Source: Pseudomonas viridiflava
Lineage (GTDB): Bacteria; Pseudomonadota; Gammaproteobacteria; Pseudomonadales; Pseudomonadaceae
DNA: 64,000 nt
Assembly (NCBI RefSeq): GCF_900582195.1
Contig: NZ_UTHA01000001.1
Location: forward strand, 806,001 to 870,000
Direction of reading: 5' to 3'
Under the pieces are notes generated by a model that worked only from the letters and a program-made list of their open reading frames with translations, searched no databases and was not told where the DNA came from. This document shows, one piece after another, positions 56,222 to 64,000 of this stretch. How positions within the stretch are numbered: the first letter of the stretch is position 1; each line of letters opens with the position of its first letter. The position numbers and the translations under genes are program-made.

Positions 56222-57187
56222 TCAACTGACGACCCGCAGCGCCTTACCGCTGAAGAACGCCTGAGCGTTTTCGGTCAATTGGCCGACGATGCGCTGGCGT
56301 GCTTCAACACTGCCCCAAGCGTTGTGCGGTGTGACGATCAGGCGCGGAATGTCCGCCGCGAGCAACGGATTGCCCTGGGTCGGCGGCTCGACGCTCAACA
56401 CATCGGTGGCCGCGCCGCCGAGGTGGCCATTGCGCAAGGCATCGGCCAGCGCCTGTTCATCGATCAGACCGCCACGAGCCGTGTTGACCACGAATGCACC
56501 GGCTTTCATCGACGCCAGTTCGCGGGCACCGATGAAGTGGCGGGTGTGCTCGTTGAGCGGACAGTGCAGGGTGAGGGCGTCGATCTGCGGCAACAGTTCA
56601 TCCAGCGGCAGACGATCCGGGCGAGCAGGGCGCCCGGGAATCTGCCCGAGCAACACACGCATGCCGAACGCTTCGGCCAGTCGCGCCACAGCGCCGCCGA
56701 GTTCGCCATGACCGAGCAGCCCGAGGGTTTTGCCTTCCAGCTCGACGATCGGATAGTCGAGCAGGCAGAACTGTTTGGCCTGCTGCCAGCGACCCTCGCC
56801 GACGGCTTTCTGGTAATCGGCCAGGCGGGTGGCGAGGTTGAGCAGCAGCATGATCGTGTGTTGCGCCACCGACGGCGTGCCGTAACCCTGACAATTGCAC
56901 ACGGTGATGCTATGCGCGCGGGCGGCGGCGAGGTCGACGTTGTTGGTGCCGGTGGCGGTAATCAGGATCAGTTTCAGATCGGGGTTGGCGGCCATCGCGG
57001 CGGCGTCGATCAGGATTTTGTTGGTGATGGCTACTGTTGCACCTTGCAGGCGCTCGGCAACTTGCTCGGGCAAGGTCTGGGCGAACAGCTGCAGATCGCT
57101 GAAACACTCGCGCAGCGGACTGAGGTCGAGGTCGCCGAGATCCAGCGAAGGGTGATCAAGGAATACCGCGCGGCGCGTGTTCGTCAT
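56222..57187 (-). CDS. hprA: D-2-hydroxyacid dehydrogenase (glycerate dehydrogenase-like)
   Basis: A 321-residue NAD(P)-dependent dehydrogenase. LLGHGELGGAVARLAEAFG is the nucleotide-binding loop. Catalytic residues are the Arg of NTARGGLID, the Glu of VLSVEPP and the His of TPHNAWGS. It probably reduces hydroxypyruvate or glyoxylate. A TTG at 57190 directly precedes the ATG at 57187, which is the better start. It lies 32 bases upstream of rsmC and is probably co-transcribed with it. Confidence 0.88.
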   Translation of the reverse strand: MTNTRRAVFLDHPSLDLGDLDLSPLRECFSDLQLFAQTLPEQVAERLQGATVAITNKILIDAAAMAANPDLKLILITATGTNNVDLAAARAHSITVCNCQGYGTPSVAQHTIMLLLNLATRLADYQKAVGEGRWQQAKQFCLLDYPIVELEGKTLGLLGHGELGGAVARLAEAFGMRVLLGQIPGRPARPDRLPLDELLPQIDALTLHCPLNEHTRHFIGARELASMKAGAFVVNTARGGLIDEQALADALRNGHLGGAATDVLSVEPPTQGNPLLAADIPRLIVTPHNAWGSVEARQRIVGQLTENAQAFFSGKALRVVS

Positions 57188-57283
57188 CAACTGTACCTTT
57201 TGTGCTGTGAGCGTTGGGCGTAATCTGCCGAGCCTACCAGATGAAACAATTGGTTACTCAGTGCCAGAGGTACTCGCAAGTCC

Positions 57284-57372
57284 TGTGGGAGCGAGCTTGC
57301 TCGCGAAGAGGGCGGATCAAGCGAATTGTGGTTGTCTGACACACCGCCTTCGCGAGCAAGCTCGCTCCCACA
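57284..57372. repeat. REPIN (paired REP elements)
   Basis: Inverted REP pair between divergent hprA and the second LysE gene, inside the control region of the latter. Confidence 0.9.
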
Positions 57373-57428
57373 GGGAAATCATCTGCGCCATGAGTCCGAC
57401 TTGACCGATCAACTCCAGAGGAGCCCCC

Positions 57429-58058
57429 ATGTACTGGACCGAGTTCTTGACCGTTGCACTGATCCATCTGCTGGCCGTGGCCAGCCCCGGCCCGGACTTT
57501 GCCGTGGTGGTGCGCGAGAGCGTGACCCATGGTCGCCGCGCCGGCACTTGGACTGCGCTGGGTGTGGGCACGGCGATTTTCCTCCACGTCGGTTATTCGC
57601 TGCTGGGTATTGGCCTGATCGTGTCGCAATCGATCGTGCTGTTCAACGCGTTGAAGTGGGCGGCCGCCGCTTACTTGCTGTACATCGGCTTCAAGGCACT
57701 GCGGGCGCAACCGGCGAAAACCGTTACTGATGATCTGCACAAAGAGGACGGCGTGCGCACAGCGCGCGGTGCCTTCACCTCGGGTTTTGTGACCAACGGT
57801 CTGAATCCGAAAGCCACGCTGTTCTTCCTGTCGCTGTTCACCGTGGTGATCAACCCGCACACGCCGCTGGCGGTGCAGGCTGGTTACGGAATTTACCTGG
57901 CCGTTGCGACCGCCATCTGGTTCTGCCTGGTGGCGATGCTGTTCAGCCAGCAGCGCGTACGCGCCGGTTTCGCCCGCATGGGTCACTGGTTCGACCGCAC
58001 CATGGGCGCGGTGCTGATCGCTCTCGGCGTGAAAATCGCGTTCACCGAGATGCATTGA
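57429..58058 (+). CDS. LysE/RhtB-family amino acid exporter
   Basis: A 209-residue, about six-helix exporter. AVASPGPDFAVVVRESVTHG is the LysE/RhtB signature and GFVTNGLNPKATLFFLSLF the second conserved part. It is a divergent paralogue of the 6998-7630 gene. AGAGGAG lies 8 bases ahead of ATG 57429. Followed by an 8-bp stem (58073-58099). Confidence 0.87.
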   Translation: MYWTEFLTVALIHLLAVASPGPDFAVVVRESVTHGRRAGTWTALGVGTAIFLHVGYSLLGIGLIVSQSIVLFNALKWAAAAYLLYIGFKALRAQPAKTVTDDLHKEDGVRTARGAFTSGFVTNGLNPKATLFFLSLFTVVINPHTPLAVQAGYGIYLAVATAIWFCLVAMLFSQQRVRAGFARMGHWFDRTMGAVLIALGVKIAFTEMH

Positions 58059-58072
58059 TCAATCTAAACCGG

Positions 58073-58099
58073 CAAATGCTGGCGCAAAGCTAGCATTTG
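58073..58099. other. Hairpin CAAATGCT/AGCATTTG after the LysE gene
   Basis: Perfect 8-bp arms with an 11-base loop, 15 bases after the stop. No T-run follows. It may be a weak terminator or an operator of the acyl-CoA ligase gene that starts 103 bases later. Confidence 0.35.
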
Positions 58100-58201
58100 T
58101 ACGGCTTTGCAAATCATTCCTTTGGCTGATTTGGCTGGCGTATAAGGGTTCTAGAGTACTGATCTCTACGCCAACACCGTGCAGTCAGAAAAGGGATTCT
58201 T

Positions 58202-59884
58202 ATGTTGCAGACTCGCGTCATTCCCCCGGCCGATGGGGCCTACCAGTATCCATTGCTGATCAAGCGGCTGCTGATGTCCGGCGCCCGCTACGAGAAAACC
58301 CGCGAGATCATTTACCGCGACCAGATTCGCTATAGCTACCCGACCCTGATCGAGCGCGTGGCGCGGTTGGCCAACGTGCTGACGGCGGCCGGTGTGAAGG
58401 CCGGTGACACCGTGGCGGTGATGGACTGGGACAGCCACCGTTATCTGGAGTGCATGTTCGCCATTCCGATGATCGGTGCGGTGATCCACACCATCAACGT
58501 GCGTCTGTCGCCTGAGCAGATCCTCTACACCATGAACCACGCCGAGGACCGCTTTGTGCTGGTCAACAGCGAGTTTGTCGGCCTGTATCAAGCGATTGCA
58601 CCGCACCTGACCACGGTCGAGAAAACCCTGCTGCTGACCGATCTGCCGGAGAGGACCGCCGATTTGCCGAATCTGCTTGGCGAGTACGAGCAACTGCTGG
58701 CCGCTGCAAGTCCGCAGTACGATTTCCAGGACTTCGACGAAAACTCGGTTGCCACCACGTTCTACACCACCGGCACCACCGGCAACCCGAAAGGCGTGTA
58801 TTTCACCCATCGGCAACTGGTGCTGCACACCATGGGCGTGTCGACGATCATGGGCTCCATCGACAGCGTACGCCTGCTTGGCACCAACGATGTGTACATG
58901 CCGATCACGCCGATGTTCCACGTTCACGCCTGGGGTTTGCCGTATGTGGCGACCATGCTGGGTCTGAAACAGGTTTATCCGGGACGTTACGATCCGGAGT
59001 ATCTCGTGGAGTTGTGGCGCAAGGAAAAGGTCACGTTCTCCCACTGCGTGCCGACCATCCTGCAGATGCTGCTTAACGCCAAAGGCGCACAAGACACCGA
59101 TTTCGGCGGCTGGAAAATCGTCATCGGCGGCAGTGCGCTCAATCGCACGCTGTACGAGACCGCCAAGAGCAAAGGCATTCAACTGACGGCCGCCTACGGC
59201 ATGTCGGAAACCGGGCCGTTGGTGTCCTGTGCGCACCTCAATGACGAGTTGATGGCCGGCAGCGAAGACGAGCGCACCACTTACCGGATCAAGGCCGGTG
59301 TGCCGGGGCCGTTGGTGGAAGCGGCGATTGTCGATGCCGAGGGCAATTTCCTTGCGGCTGACGGCGAAACTCAGGGCGAACTGGTGCTACGCGCTCCGTG
59401 GCTCACCGAAGGTTATTTCAACGAACCGCAGAAGGGCGCCGAACTCTGGGCTGGCGGCTGGCTGCACACCGGTGATGTCGCCACACTCGACAGCATGGGC
59501 GTGATCGACATTCGCGACCGCATCAAGGATGTGATCAAGACCGGTGGCGAGTGGATCTCCTCGCTGGACCTCGAAGACCTGATCAGCCGGCACGTCGCGG
59601 TACGCGAAGTAGCAGTGGTGGGCATCGCCGATCCGCAGTGGGGCGAGCGCCCGTTTGCCCTGCTGGTGATCCGCGAGGGCCACGACATCGGGGCACGCGA
59701 GCTCAAGGAACACCTGAAACCGTTCGTGGAATTGGGGCACCTGAGCAAGTGGGCGATTCCGAGTCAGATCGCCCTTGTTACCGAAATTCCCAAGACCAGT
59801 GTCGGCAAGCTCGACAAGAAGCGCATCCGCCTCGACATCACTGAATGGCAGGCCAACAACAGCACCTTCCTTTCGACGCTTTAA
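58202..59884 (+). CDS. Fatty acid--CoA ligase (medium/long chain)
   Basis: A 560-residue adenylate-forming enzyme. TTFYTTGTTGNPKGVYF is the P-loop/AMP motif A3, YGMSETGP is A5, LHTGDVATLD is A7, and IKDVIKTGGEWIS and KTSVGKLDKK are A8 and A10 with the catalytic Lys. It activates a carboxylic acid to its CoA thioester. Length and motifs resemble medium-chain ligases such as PA3924. It is followed by DUF1302, DUF1329 and a LuxR gene, as in the PA3921-PA3924 region as I recall. Confidence 0.92.
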   Translation: MLQTRVIPPADGAYQYPLLIKRLLMSGARYEKTREIIYRDQIRYSYPTLIERVARLANVLTAAGVKAGDTVAVMDWDSHRYLECMFAIPMIGAVIHTINVRLSPEQILYTMNHAEDRFVLVNSEFVGLYQAIAPHLTTVEKTLLLTDLPERTADLPNLLGEYEQLLAAASPQYDFQDFDENSVATTFYTTGTTGNPKGVYFTHRQLVLHTMGVSTIMGSIDSVRLLGTNDVYMPITPMFHVHAWGLPYVATMLGLKQVYPGRYDPEYLVELWRKEKVTFSHCVPTILQMLLNAKGAQDTDFGGWKIVIGGSALNRTLYETAKSKGIQLTAAYGMSETGPLVSCAHLNDELMAGSEDERTTYRIKAGVPGPLVEAAIVDAEGNFLAADGETQGELVLRAPWLTEGYFNEPQKGAELWAGGWLHTGDVATLDSMGVIDIRDRIKDVIKTGGEWISSLDLEDLISRHVAVREVAVVGIADPQWGERPFALLVIREGHDIGARELKEHLKPFVELGHLSKWAIPSQIALVTEIPKTSVGKLDKKRIRLDITEWQANNSTFLSTL

Positions 59885-60221
59885 GTGTCTGCTGGCGCGC
59901 CGAAACCGGCGCGCCAGACCCACCAAGCAAGCGCTTGGCTTGTGAAATCGAAAAAATCAGCCATCCTTGCCGTGCCGACATGCGTCGGACTGGCGAAAGG
60001 ACTGTTCCAGAGTGGTTGGCAGCTGCAAATCACACTTTAGAGGGATCAAGCAGTACCACCTGCTGGCTATAGTCCGCTCAAGGATTTTTAAGAACGGAGC
60101 ACACGCACAAATCGGGGCGATGCATCTTTGGAGTGACTTCGGGCTGCCTCTGGCACTCGGTCCTTCGGACGTTTTTAAAAGTACTCACTGCCATAACAAT
60201 AATGCACATGGAGTAGCGTCG
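59885..60221 (+). promoter_or_regulatory. Control region between the ligase and DUF1302 genes
   Basis: About 340 bases without a gene. A perfect stem CTGGCGCGCC-GAAACC-GGCGCGCCAG (59892-59917) begins 8 bases after the ligase stop and may end its transcript, though no T-run follows. CAAGCGCTTG (59928-59937) is a 10-bp palindrome of the kind bound by TetR-type lipid regulators. A promoter for the DUF1302-DUF1329 pair should lie in the right half; none was clear. Confidence 0.45.
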
Positions 60222-62111
60222 ATGACCTCAGTAAACCAGTTCTGGCGCCGGGCGAAACTGCCTCTGGCAGTCAGTCTTGCCTCTTCGCTCGCCGGGCCCG
60301 CATTCGGCGTCAGTTTCAACGTCGGTGAAATCGAAGGCCAGTTCGACTCGTCCCTGTCGATCGGTGCCAGTTGGTCTACTCAGAGCCCGAACAAGAACCT
60401 GATCGGCGTCAACAACGGCGGCCACGGCCTGTCGCAAACGTCCGACGATGGTCACGCCAACTTCAAGAGCGGTGAAACCTTTTCGAAGATCTTCAAGGGC
60501 ATCCATGACCTTGAACTGAAATACGGCGACACCGGCGTGTTTGTCCGTGGCAAATACTGGTACGACTTCGAACTCAAGGATGAAAGCCGCGAGTTCAAGG
60601 ACATCAGCGATTCGGGCCGCAAAGAGGGGGCCAAGTCGGCCGGCGGACAGATCCTCGACGCCTTCGTTTACCACAACTACGCAATCGCCGATCAGCCGGG
60701 TTCCGTACGTCTGGGCAAGCAGGTGGTGAGCTGGGGTGAAAGTACCTTCATCGGCGGCGGCATCAACTCGATCAACCCGATCGACGTCTCCGCATTCCGC
60801 CGTCCGGGCGCCGAGATCAAGGAAGGCCTGATCCCGGTCAACATGTTCTACGTGTCCCAGAGCCTGACCGAAAACCTTTCGGCCGAAGCGTTCTATCAGC
60901 TGGAATGGGACCAGACCGTCGTCGACAACTGCGGCACGTTCTTCTCGCAGCCGGACATCGTTGCCGACGGTTGCAACGACAACCTGCGCGTGCTGAACAA
61001 GCGTTCGCAAATCCCGGCCATCGCTCTGGGGCCATTGGCCGCCAACGGTGTCAACGTCAACGAAGAAGGCGTTCTGGTGCGCCGTGGTCCGGACCGCGAT
61101 GCCCGCGACAGCGGTCAGTGGGGCGCATCCTTCAAGTACATGTACGAGCCGCTCGACACAGAGTTCGGCGCCTACTTCATGAACTACCACAGCCGTGCGC
61201 CGATCTTCAGCGCCACCGGCGCACCGCAATCGGTCTACAACACCGCGCGCGCGCTGCCGGGGCCGTTTGCGGCACTTGCACCGCTGCTGGTCGCGGGTAA
61301 CTCGAACTACTTCATCGAATATCCGGAAGACATTCGCCTCTACGGTCTGAGCTTCTCCACCACGCTGCCTACCGGTACGGCGTGGAGCGGTGAGATCAGC
61401 TACCGTCCGAACGCGCCGGTACAACTGAACTCCACCGACATCCTGTTCGCCGGTGTGCGTCCGATCGGCGGCGCACTGACCAACGCCTCGATTCTCAATG
61501 GCGTGCCGGGCCAGGATCTGCACGGTTACGAACGCAAGGAAATCACCCAGATTCAAACGACGTTTACGCACTTCTTCGATCAGGTCATGGGCGCCAGCCG
61601 TCTGACCCTCGTCGGTGAAGTCGGTGCGACCTACGTTGGCGGGCTGGAAAGCCGTTCCGACATGCGTTATGGCCGCGATCCGGTGTATGGCCCGGGTGAG
61701 TTGCCGGCCACTGGCGGTGTCAATACCTGCGCCAACATTCTCAACGCCAGCACCATCAACGGTGCCGGGCCGGGTTCACCGCAGAACAACCGCAGCCGCA
61801 ATTGCGACAACGACGGTTTCACCACTTCGATGTCGTGGGGCTACCGCGGTCGCGCGATCTGGGAATACAACGACGTCTTCGCCGGTGTGAACCTCAAGCC
61901 GAACGTGGCCTGGTCCCACGACGTCAGCGGTTACTCGCCAGGCCCTGGCGGCAACTTCGAGGAAGGTCGCAAAGCGGTCAGCCTGGGCGTCGATGCCGAA
62001 TACCAGAACACCTACACCGCGAGCCTGGCTTACACCAACTTCTTCGACGGCAAGTACACCACTGTGGATGACCGCGACTTTGTGGCGCTCAGCTTCGGCG
62101 TGAACTTCTAA
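60222..62111 (+). CDS. DUF1302 outer-membrane beta-barrel protein
   Basis: A 629-residue exported protein: a signal peptide (cut near AFG, residue 29), a long series of alternating beta strands and a C-terminal Phe (ALSFGVNF), the usual end of outer-membrane barrels. It matches DUF1302 (PF06980), which always accompanies DUF1329 proteins. It probably forms a pore for hydrophobic compounds. GGAG lies before ATG 60222; upstream in-frame ATGs extend into untranslated DNA. The DUF1329 gene follows after 27 bases. Confidence 0.88.
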   Translation: MTSVNQFWRRAKLPLAVSLASSLAGPAFGVSFNVGEIEGQFDSSLSIGASWSTQSPNKNLIGVNNGGHGLSQTSDDGHANFKSGETFSKIFKGIHDLELKYGDTGVFVRGKYWYDFELKDESREFKDISDSGRKEGAKSAGGQILDAFVYHNYAIADQPGSVRLGKQVVSWGESTFIGGGINSINPIDVSAFRRPGAEIKEGLIPVNMFYVSQSLTENLSAEAFYQLEWDQTVVDNCGTFFSQPDIVADGCNDNLRVLNKRSQIPAIALGPLAANGVNVNEEGVLVRRGPDRDARDSGQWGASFKYMYEPLDTEFGAYFMNYHSRAPIFSATGAPQSVYNTARALPGPFAALAPLLVAGNSNYFIEYPEDIRLYGLSFSTTLPTGTAWSGEISYRPNAPVQLNSTDILFAGVRPIGGALTNASILNGVPGQDLHGYERKEITQIQTTFTHFFDQVMGASRLTLVGEVGATYVGGLESRSDMRYGRDPVYGPGELPATGGVNTCANILNASTINGAGPGSPQNNRSRNCDNDGFTTSMSWGYRGRAIWEYNDVFAGVNLKPNVAWSHDVSGYSPGPGGNFEEGRKAVSLGVDAEYQNTYTASLAYTNFFDGKYTTVDDRDFVALSFGVNF

Positions 62112-62138
62112 GCACTGCATTTCAGGACGAACGAATTT

Positions 62139-63503
62139 ATGAAAATAACAAAGAGTCTGTTCCACGCCGGTGTTCTGGGCCTGTCGCTGCTGGCGACAGG
62201 TGTCATGGCCGCCGTGCCTGCTGCCGAAGCCGACAAACTGGGCAAGAGCCTGACGCCGATGGGCGCCGAAATGGCCGGTAACGCCGACGGTTCGATCCCG
62301 GCGTGGAAGCCGCTGCCGAAAAATGCCGGCAGCGTCGATGCCCGTGGCTTCCTGTCCAACCCTTACGCCAGCGAGCAACCGCTGTTCACCATCACTGCCA
62401 AGGATGTCGACAAGTACAAGGACAAACTGGCACCGGGGCAGTACGCGATGTTCAAGCGCTACCCTGAAACCTTCAAGATGCCGGTTTACCCGTCCCATCG
62501 CGGTGCGACCGTGCCGGATGACGTATTCGCCGCCATCAAGAAAAACGCCACCACCACCAATCTGGTGTCTGGTGGCAACGGTCTGGAAAACTTTGATACC
62601 GCCGTGCCGTTCCCGATTCCGAAAACCGGTGTGGAAGTGATCTGGAACCACATCACCCGCTATCGCGGCGGCAGCGTGACCCGTCTGGTGACCCAGGCCA
62701 CGCCGCAACCGAACGGCTCGTACAGCCTGGTGTACTTCCAGGATCAGTTCGTGTTCCGCGACAAGATGAAGGACTACGATCCGGCGAACCCGGGCAACAT
62801 CCTGTTCTACTTCAAGCAGAAAGTGACCGCGCCGGCGCGTCTGGCCGGTGGTGTGCTGCTGGTGCACGAAACCCTCGATCAGGTGAAGGAGCCACGTTCA
62901 GCGTGGGTCTATAACGCCGGTCAGCGTCGTGTGCGCCGCGCGCCACAAGTCTCCTATGACGGTCCGGGTACTGCCGCCGACGGTCTGCGGACCTCCGACA
63001 ACCTCGACATGTTCAACGGTGCGCCGGATCGCTACGACTGGAAACTCGAAGGCAAGAAAGAGATGTACATCGCCTCCGACAGCTACAAGCTCGACGATCC
63101 GAAGCTGAAGTACGCCGACATCATCAAGGCCGGGCACATCAACCAGGATCTGGCGCGTTACGAGCTGCGCCGCGTCTGGCATGTGGTTGCCACCCTGAAG
63201 GAAGGTCAGCGCCACATCTACGCCAAACGTGACTTCTACATCGACGAGGACACTTGGCAGGCGGCAGTGATCGACCACTACGACGGTCGTGGCCAACTGT
63301 GGCGCGTCGCTGAGGCACACGCGGAGAACTACTACGACAAGCAAGTGCCGTGGTATGCCCTGGAAACCCTCTACGACCTGCAGTCCGGCCGCTACCTGGC
63401 ACTGGGCATGAAGAACGAAGAGAAGAGTGCGTATGACTTCGGCTTCACTGCCACCACCAGCGATTTCACCCCCGCCGCACTGCGTCAGGATGGTGTCCGC
63501 TAA
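62139..63503 (+). CDS. DUF1329 exported protein (LolA/LolB-like fold)
   Basis: A 454-residue protein with a signal peptide (cut near AAEA, residue 31) and DUF1329 (PF07044) over the rest, e.g. IPAWKPLPKNAGS, WNHITRYRGGS and DEDTWQAAVIDHYDGRGQLW. The fold is thought to resemble lipoprotein carriers such as LolB. With the DUF1302 barrel it likely moves a lipid-like substrate between the outer membrane and the cell interior. A strong terminator follows. Confidence 0.88.
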   Translation: MKITKSLFHAGVLGLSLLATGVMAAVPAAEADKLGKSLTPMGAEMAGNADGSIPAWKPLPKNAGSVDARGFLSNPYASEQPLFTITAKDVDKYKDKLAPGQYAMFKRYPETFKMPVYPSHRGATVPDDVFAAIKKNATTTNLVSGGNGLENFDTAVPFPIPKTGVEVIWNHITRYRGGSVTRLVTQATPQPNGSYSLVYFQDQFVFRDKMKDYDPANPGNILFYFKQKVTAPARLAGGVLLVHETLDQVKEPRSAWVYNAGQRRVRRAPQVSYDGPGTAADGLRTSDNLDMFNGAPDRYDWKLEGKKEMYIASDSYKLDDPKLKYADIIKAGHINQDLARYELRRVWHVVATLKEGQRHIYAKRDFYIDEDTWQAAVIDHYDGRGQLWRVAEAHAENYYDKQVPWYALETLYDLQSGRYLALGMKNEEKSAYDFGFTATTSDFTPAALRQDGVR

Positions 63504-63532
63504 TCCGCTGTAACCCGAGGCCGCATCCTCGT

Positions 63533-63565
63533 GAAAACGCCCCGACTGGTTCGGGGCGTTTTTTT
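63533..63565 (+). terminator. Intrinsic terminator after the DUF1329 gene
   Basis: AAAACGCCCCGA-CTGGT-TCGGGGCGTTTTTTT, a strong stem with a T-run 30 bases after the stop. It separates the operon from the LuxR gene. Confidence 0.95.
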
Positions 63566-63678
63566 GTCTGTAGCCTTTTTGTAGCCATTTGTAGCAGCAA
63601 CCTTCATAACCGGTTCGTTTAAGGCTAGTCTGCGGACATCTGCAACGCCGCCAACAGCAATTCGAACAAGAGCCGGCC

Positions 63679-64000
63679 ATGACTGATCTGTCCCCACTTC
63701 CGGGTCCCGCAAGTGTTGCCGTCGCGGCATTGGACGGGCGTTTTTTTCGCCCGCCATTGCCCGACGGCTACGTGTTGCGACCACGCCTTTGCGAGCGCCT
63801 GCAGGCCGGGCTCGGTGGGCGCCTGTTGCTGGTCAGCGCCCCCGCCGGATTCGGCAAGAGTTCTCTGGCGGTGGAATTCTGTCAGGGTCTGCCGGCGCAC
63901 TGGCAAAGCCTCTGGCTGGGCCTGAGCCCCCGCGACAGTGACCCCGGACGCTTTCTCGAACGTTTGCTTGAAGGCTTGCAGGACTACTTTGCGCAACTGG
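63679..64000 (+). CDS. MalT-type LuxR-family regulator (C-terminus outside window)
   Basis: The frame is open from ATG 63679 to the window edge (107 codons). It has a short N-terminus, LPDGYVLRPRLCERL and then the Walker A motif SAPAGFGKSSLAVEF (about 58-72), as in the ATPase domain of large MalT/LuxR regulators (about 900 residues with a C-terminal HTH). Its place next to DUF1302-DUF1329 and a CoA ligase suggests that it activates them in response to a lipid-related signal. The DNA-binding domain is not in the window. Confidence 0.8.
   Translation, partial: MTDLSPLPGPASVAVAALDGRFFRPPLPDGYVLRPRLCERLQAGLGGRLLLVSAPAGFGKSSLAVEFCQGLPAHWQSLWLGLSPRDSDPGRFLERLLEGLQDYFAQL

Noticed and set aside
60228..61571. 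A 447-codon open frame on the minus strand opposite the DUF1302 gene.
   Set aside because: Shadow frame; the + strand has a signal peptide, a barrel pattern and a terminal Phe.

Overview
The window is chromosomal DNA of a fluorescent Pseudomonas, most likely the P. fluorescens group. GC content is high, REP/REPIN palindromes with GTGGGAGCGAGC-type ends are scattered between genes, and long blocks follow the gene order I recall from P. aeruginosa PAO1 (ychF-pth-rplY-prs-ispE-lolB, hemA-prfA-prmC-moeB-murI-pagL, hemH, uraA-upp-hpt, mqo, rsmC-hprA). I see no prophage, insertion sequence, CRISPR array or rRNA operon. The accessory elements are two small toxin-antitoxin-like pairs.

Layout. 1-11.8 kb: a truncated Tat-exported acid phosphatase with a Pho-box-like site, a MntA/HepT pair, an AtoE-type transporter, an MHS-type MFS carrier, a BdlA-like PAS-PAS-MCP protein, a flavin reductase-like protein, a LysE exporter, gamma-glutamyltransferase, a DUF2817 peptidase-like protein and an XRE-SymE pair. 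11.8-15.6 kb: tRNA-Met, a chemoreceptor and an Fsr-type exporter. 15.8-22.7 kb: a minus-strand housekeeping block (ychF, pth, rplY, prs, tRNA-Gln, ispE, lolB, a TPR lipoprotein). 22.9-28.3 kb: divergent hemA-prfA-prmC-moeB-murI, then pagL behind an AlgU-like promoter.

28.7-38.5 kb is the most distinctive region. Nine minus-strand genes, each overlapping the next by 1-14 bases, encode a DUF523/DUF1722 protein, a MerR regulator of the B12-less LitR/PplR1 type, DNA photolyase, an NTF2-like protein, an SDR, an FAD oxidoreductase, a DUF1365 protein, a Cfa/UfaM-type lipid methyltransferase and a DUF2878 membrane protein. Two exact copies of the consensus I recall for PplR1 (TRTACA-N12-TGTAYA) precede the first gene. 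A near-copy precedes the neighbouring FAD oxidoreductase/Trp-rich protein pair. I read this as a light and singlet-oxygen response locus that joins DNA repair to membrane-lipid modification.

38.7-50.9 kb: a TIGR01777 oxidoreductase, hemH, the convergent and divergent salvage genes uraA-upp/hpt around a 16-bp palindrome, several small conserved proteins, mqo, a YajG-like lipoprotein, an acyltransferase and a SRAP protein. 51-58 kb: a double-Cache chemoreceptor, an M48 lipoprotein protease, a GDT1-type manganese exporter under a yybP-ykoY riboswitch, rsmC, hprA and a second LysE exporter. 58.2-64 kb: an acyl-CoA ligase, a DUF1302 outer-membrane barrel, a DUF1329 protein and the start of a MalT-type LuxR regulator, probably one lipid-related uptake or catabolic unit.

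Start codons were chosen from ribosome-binding sites and family N-termini, so several genes are shorter than their longest open frame. Two genes, at 1-827 and 63679-64000, run off the window.
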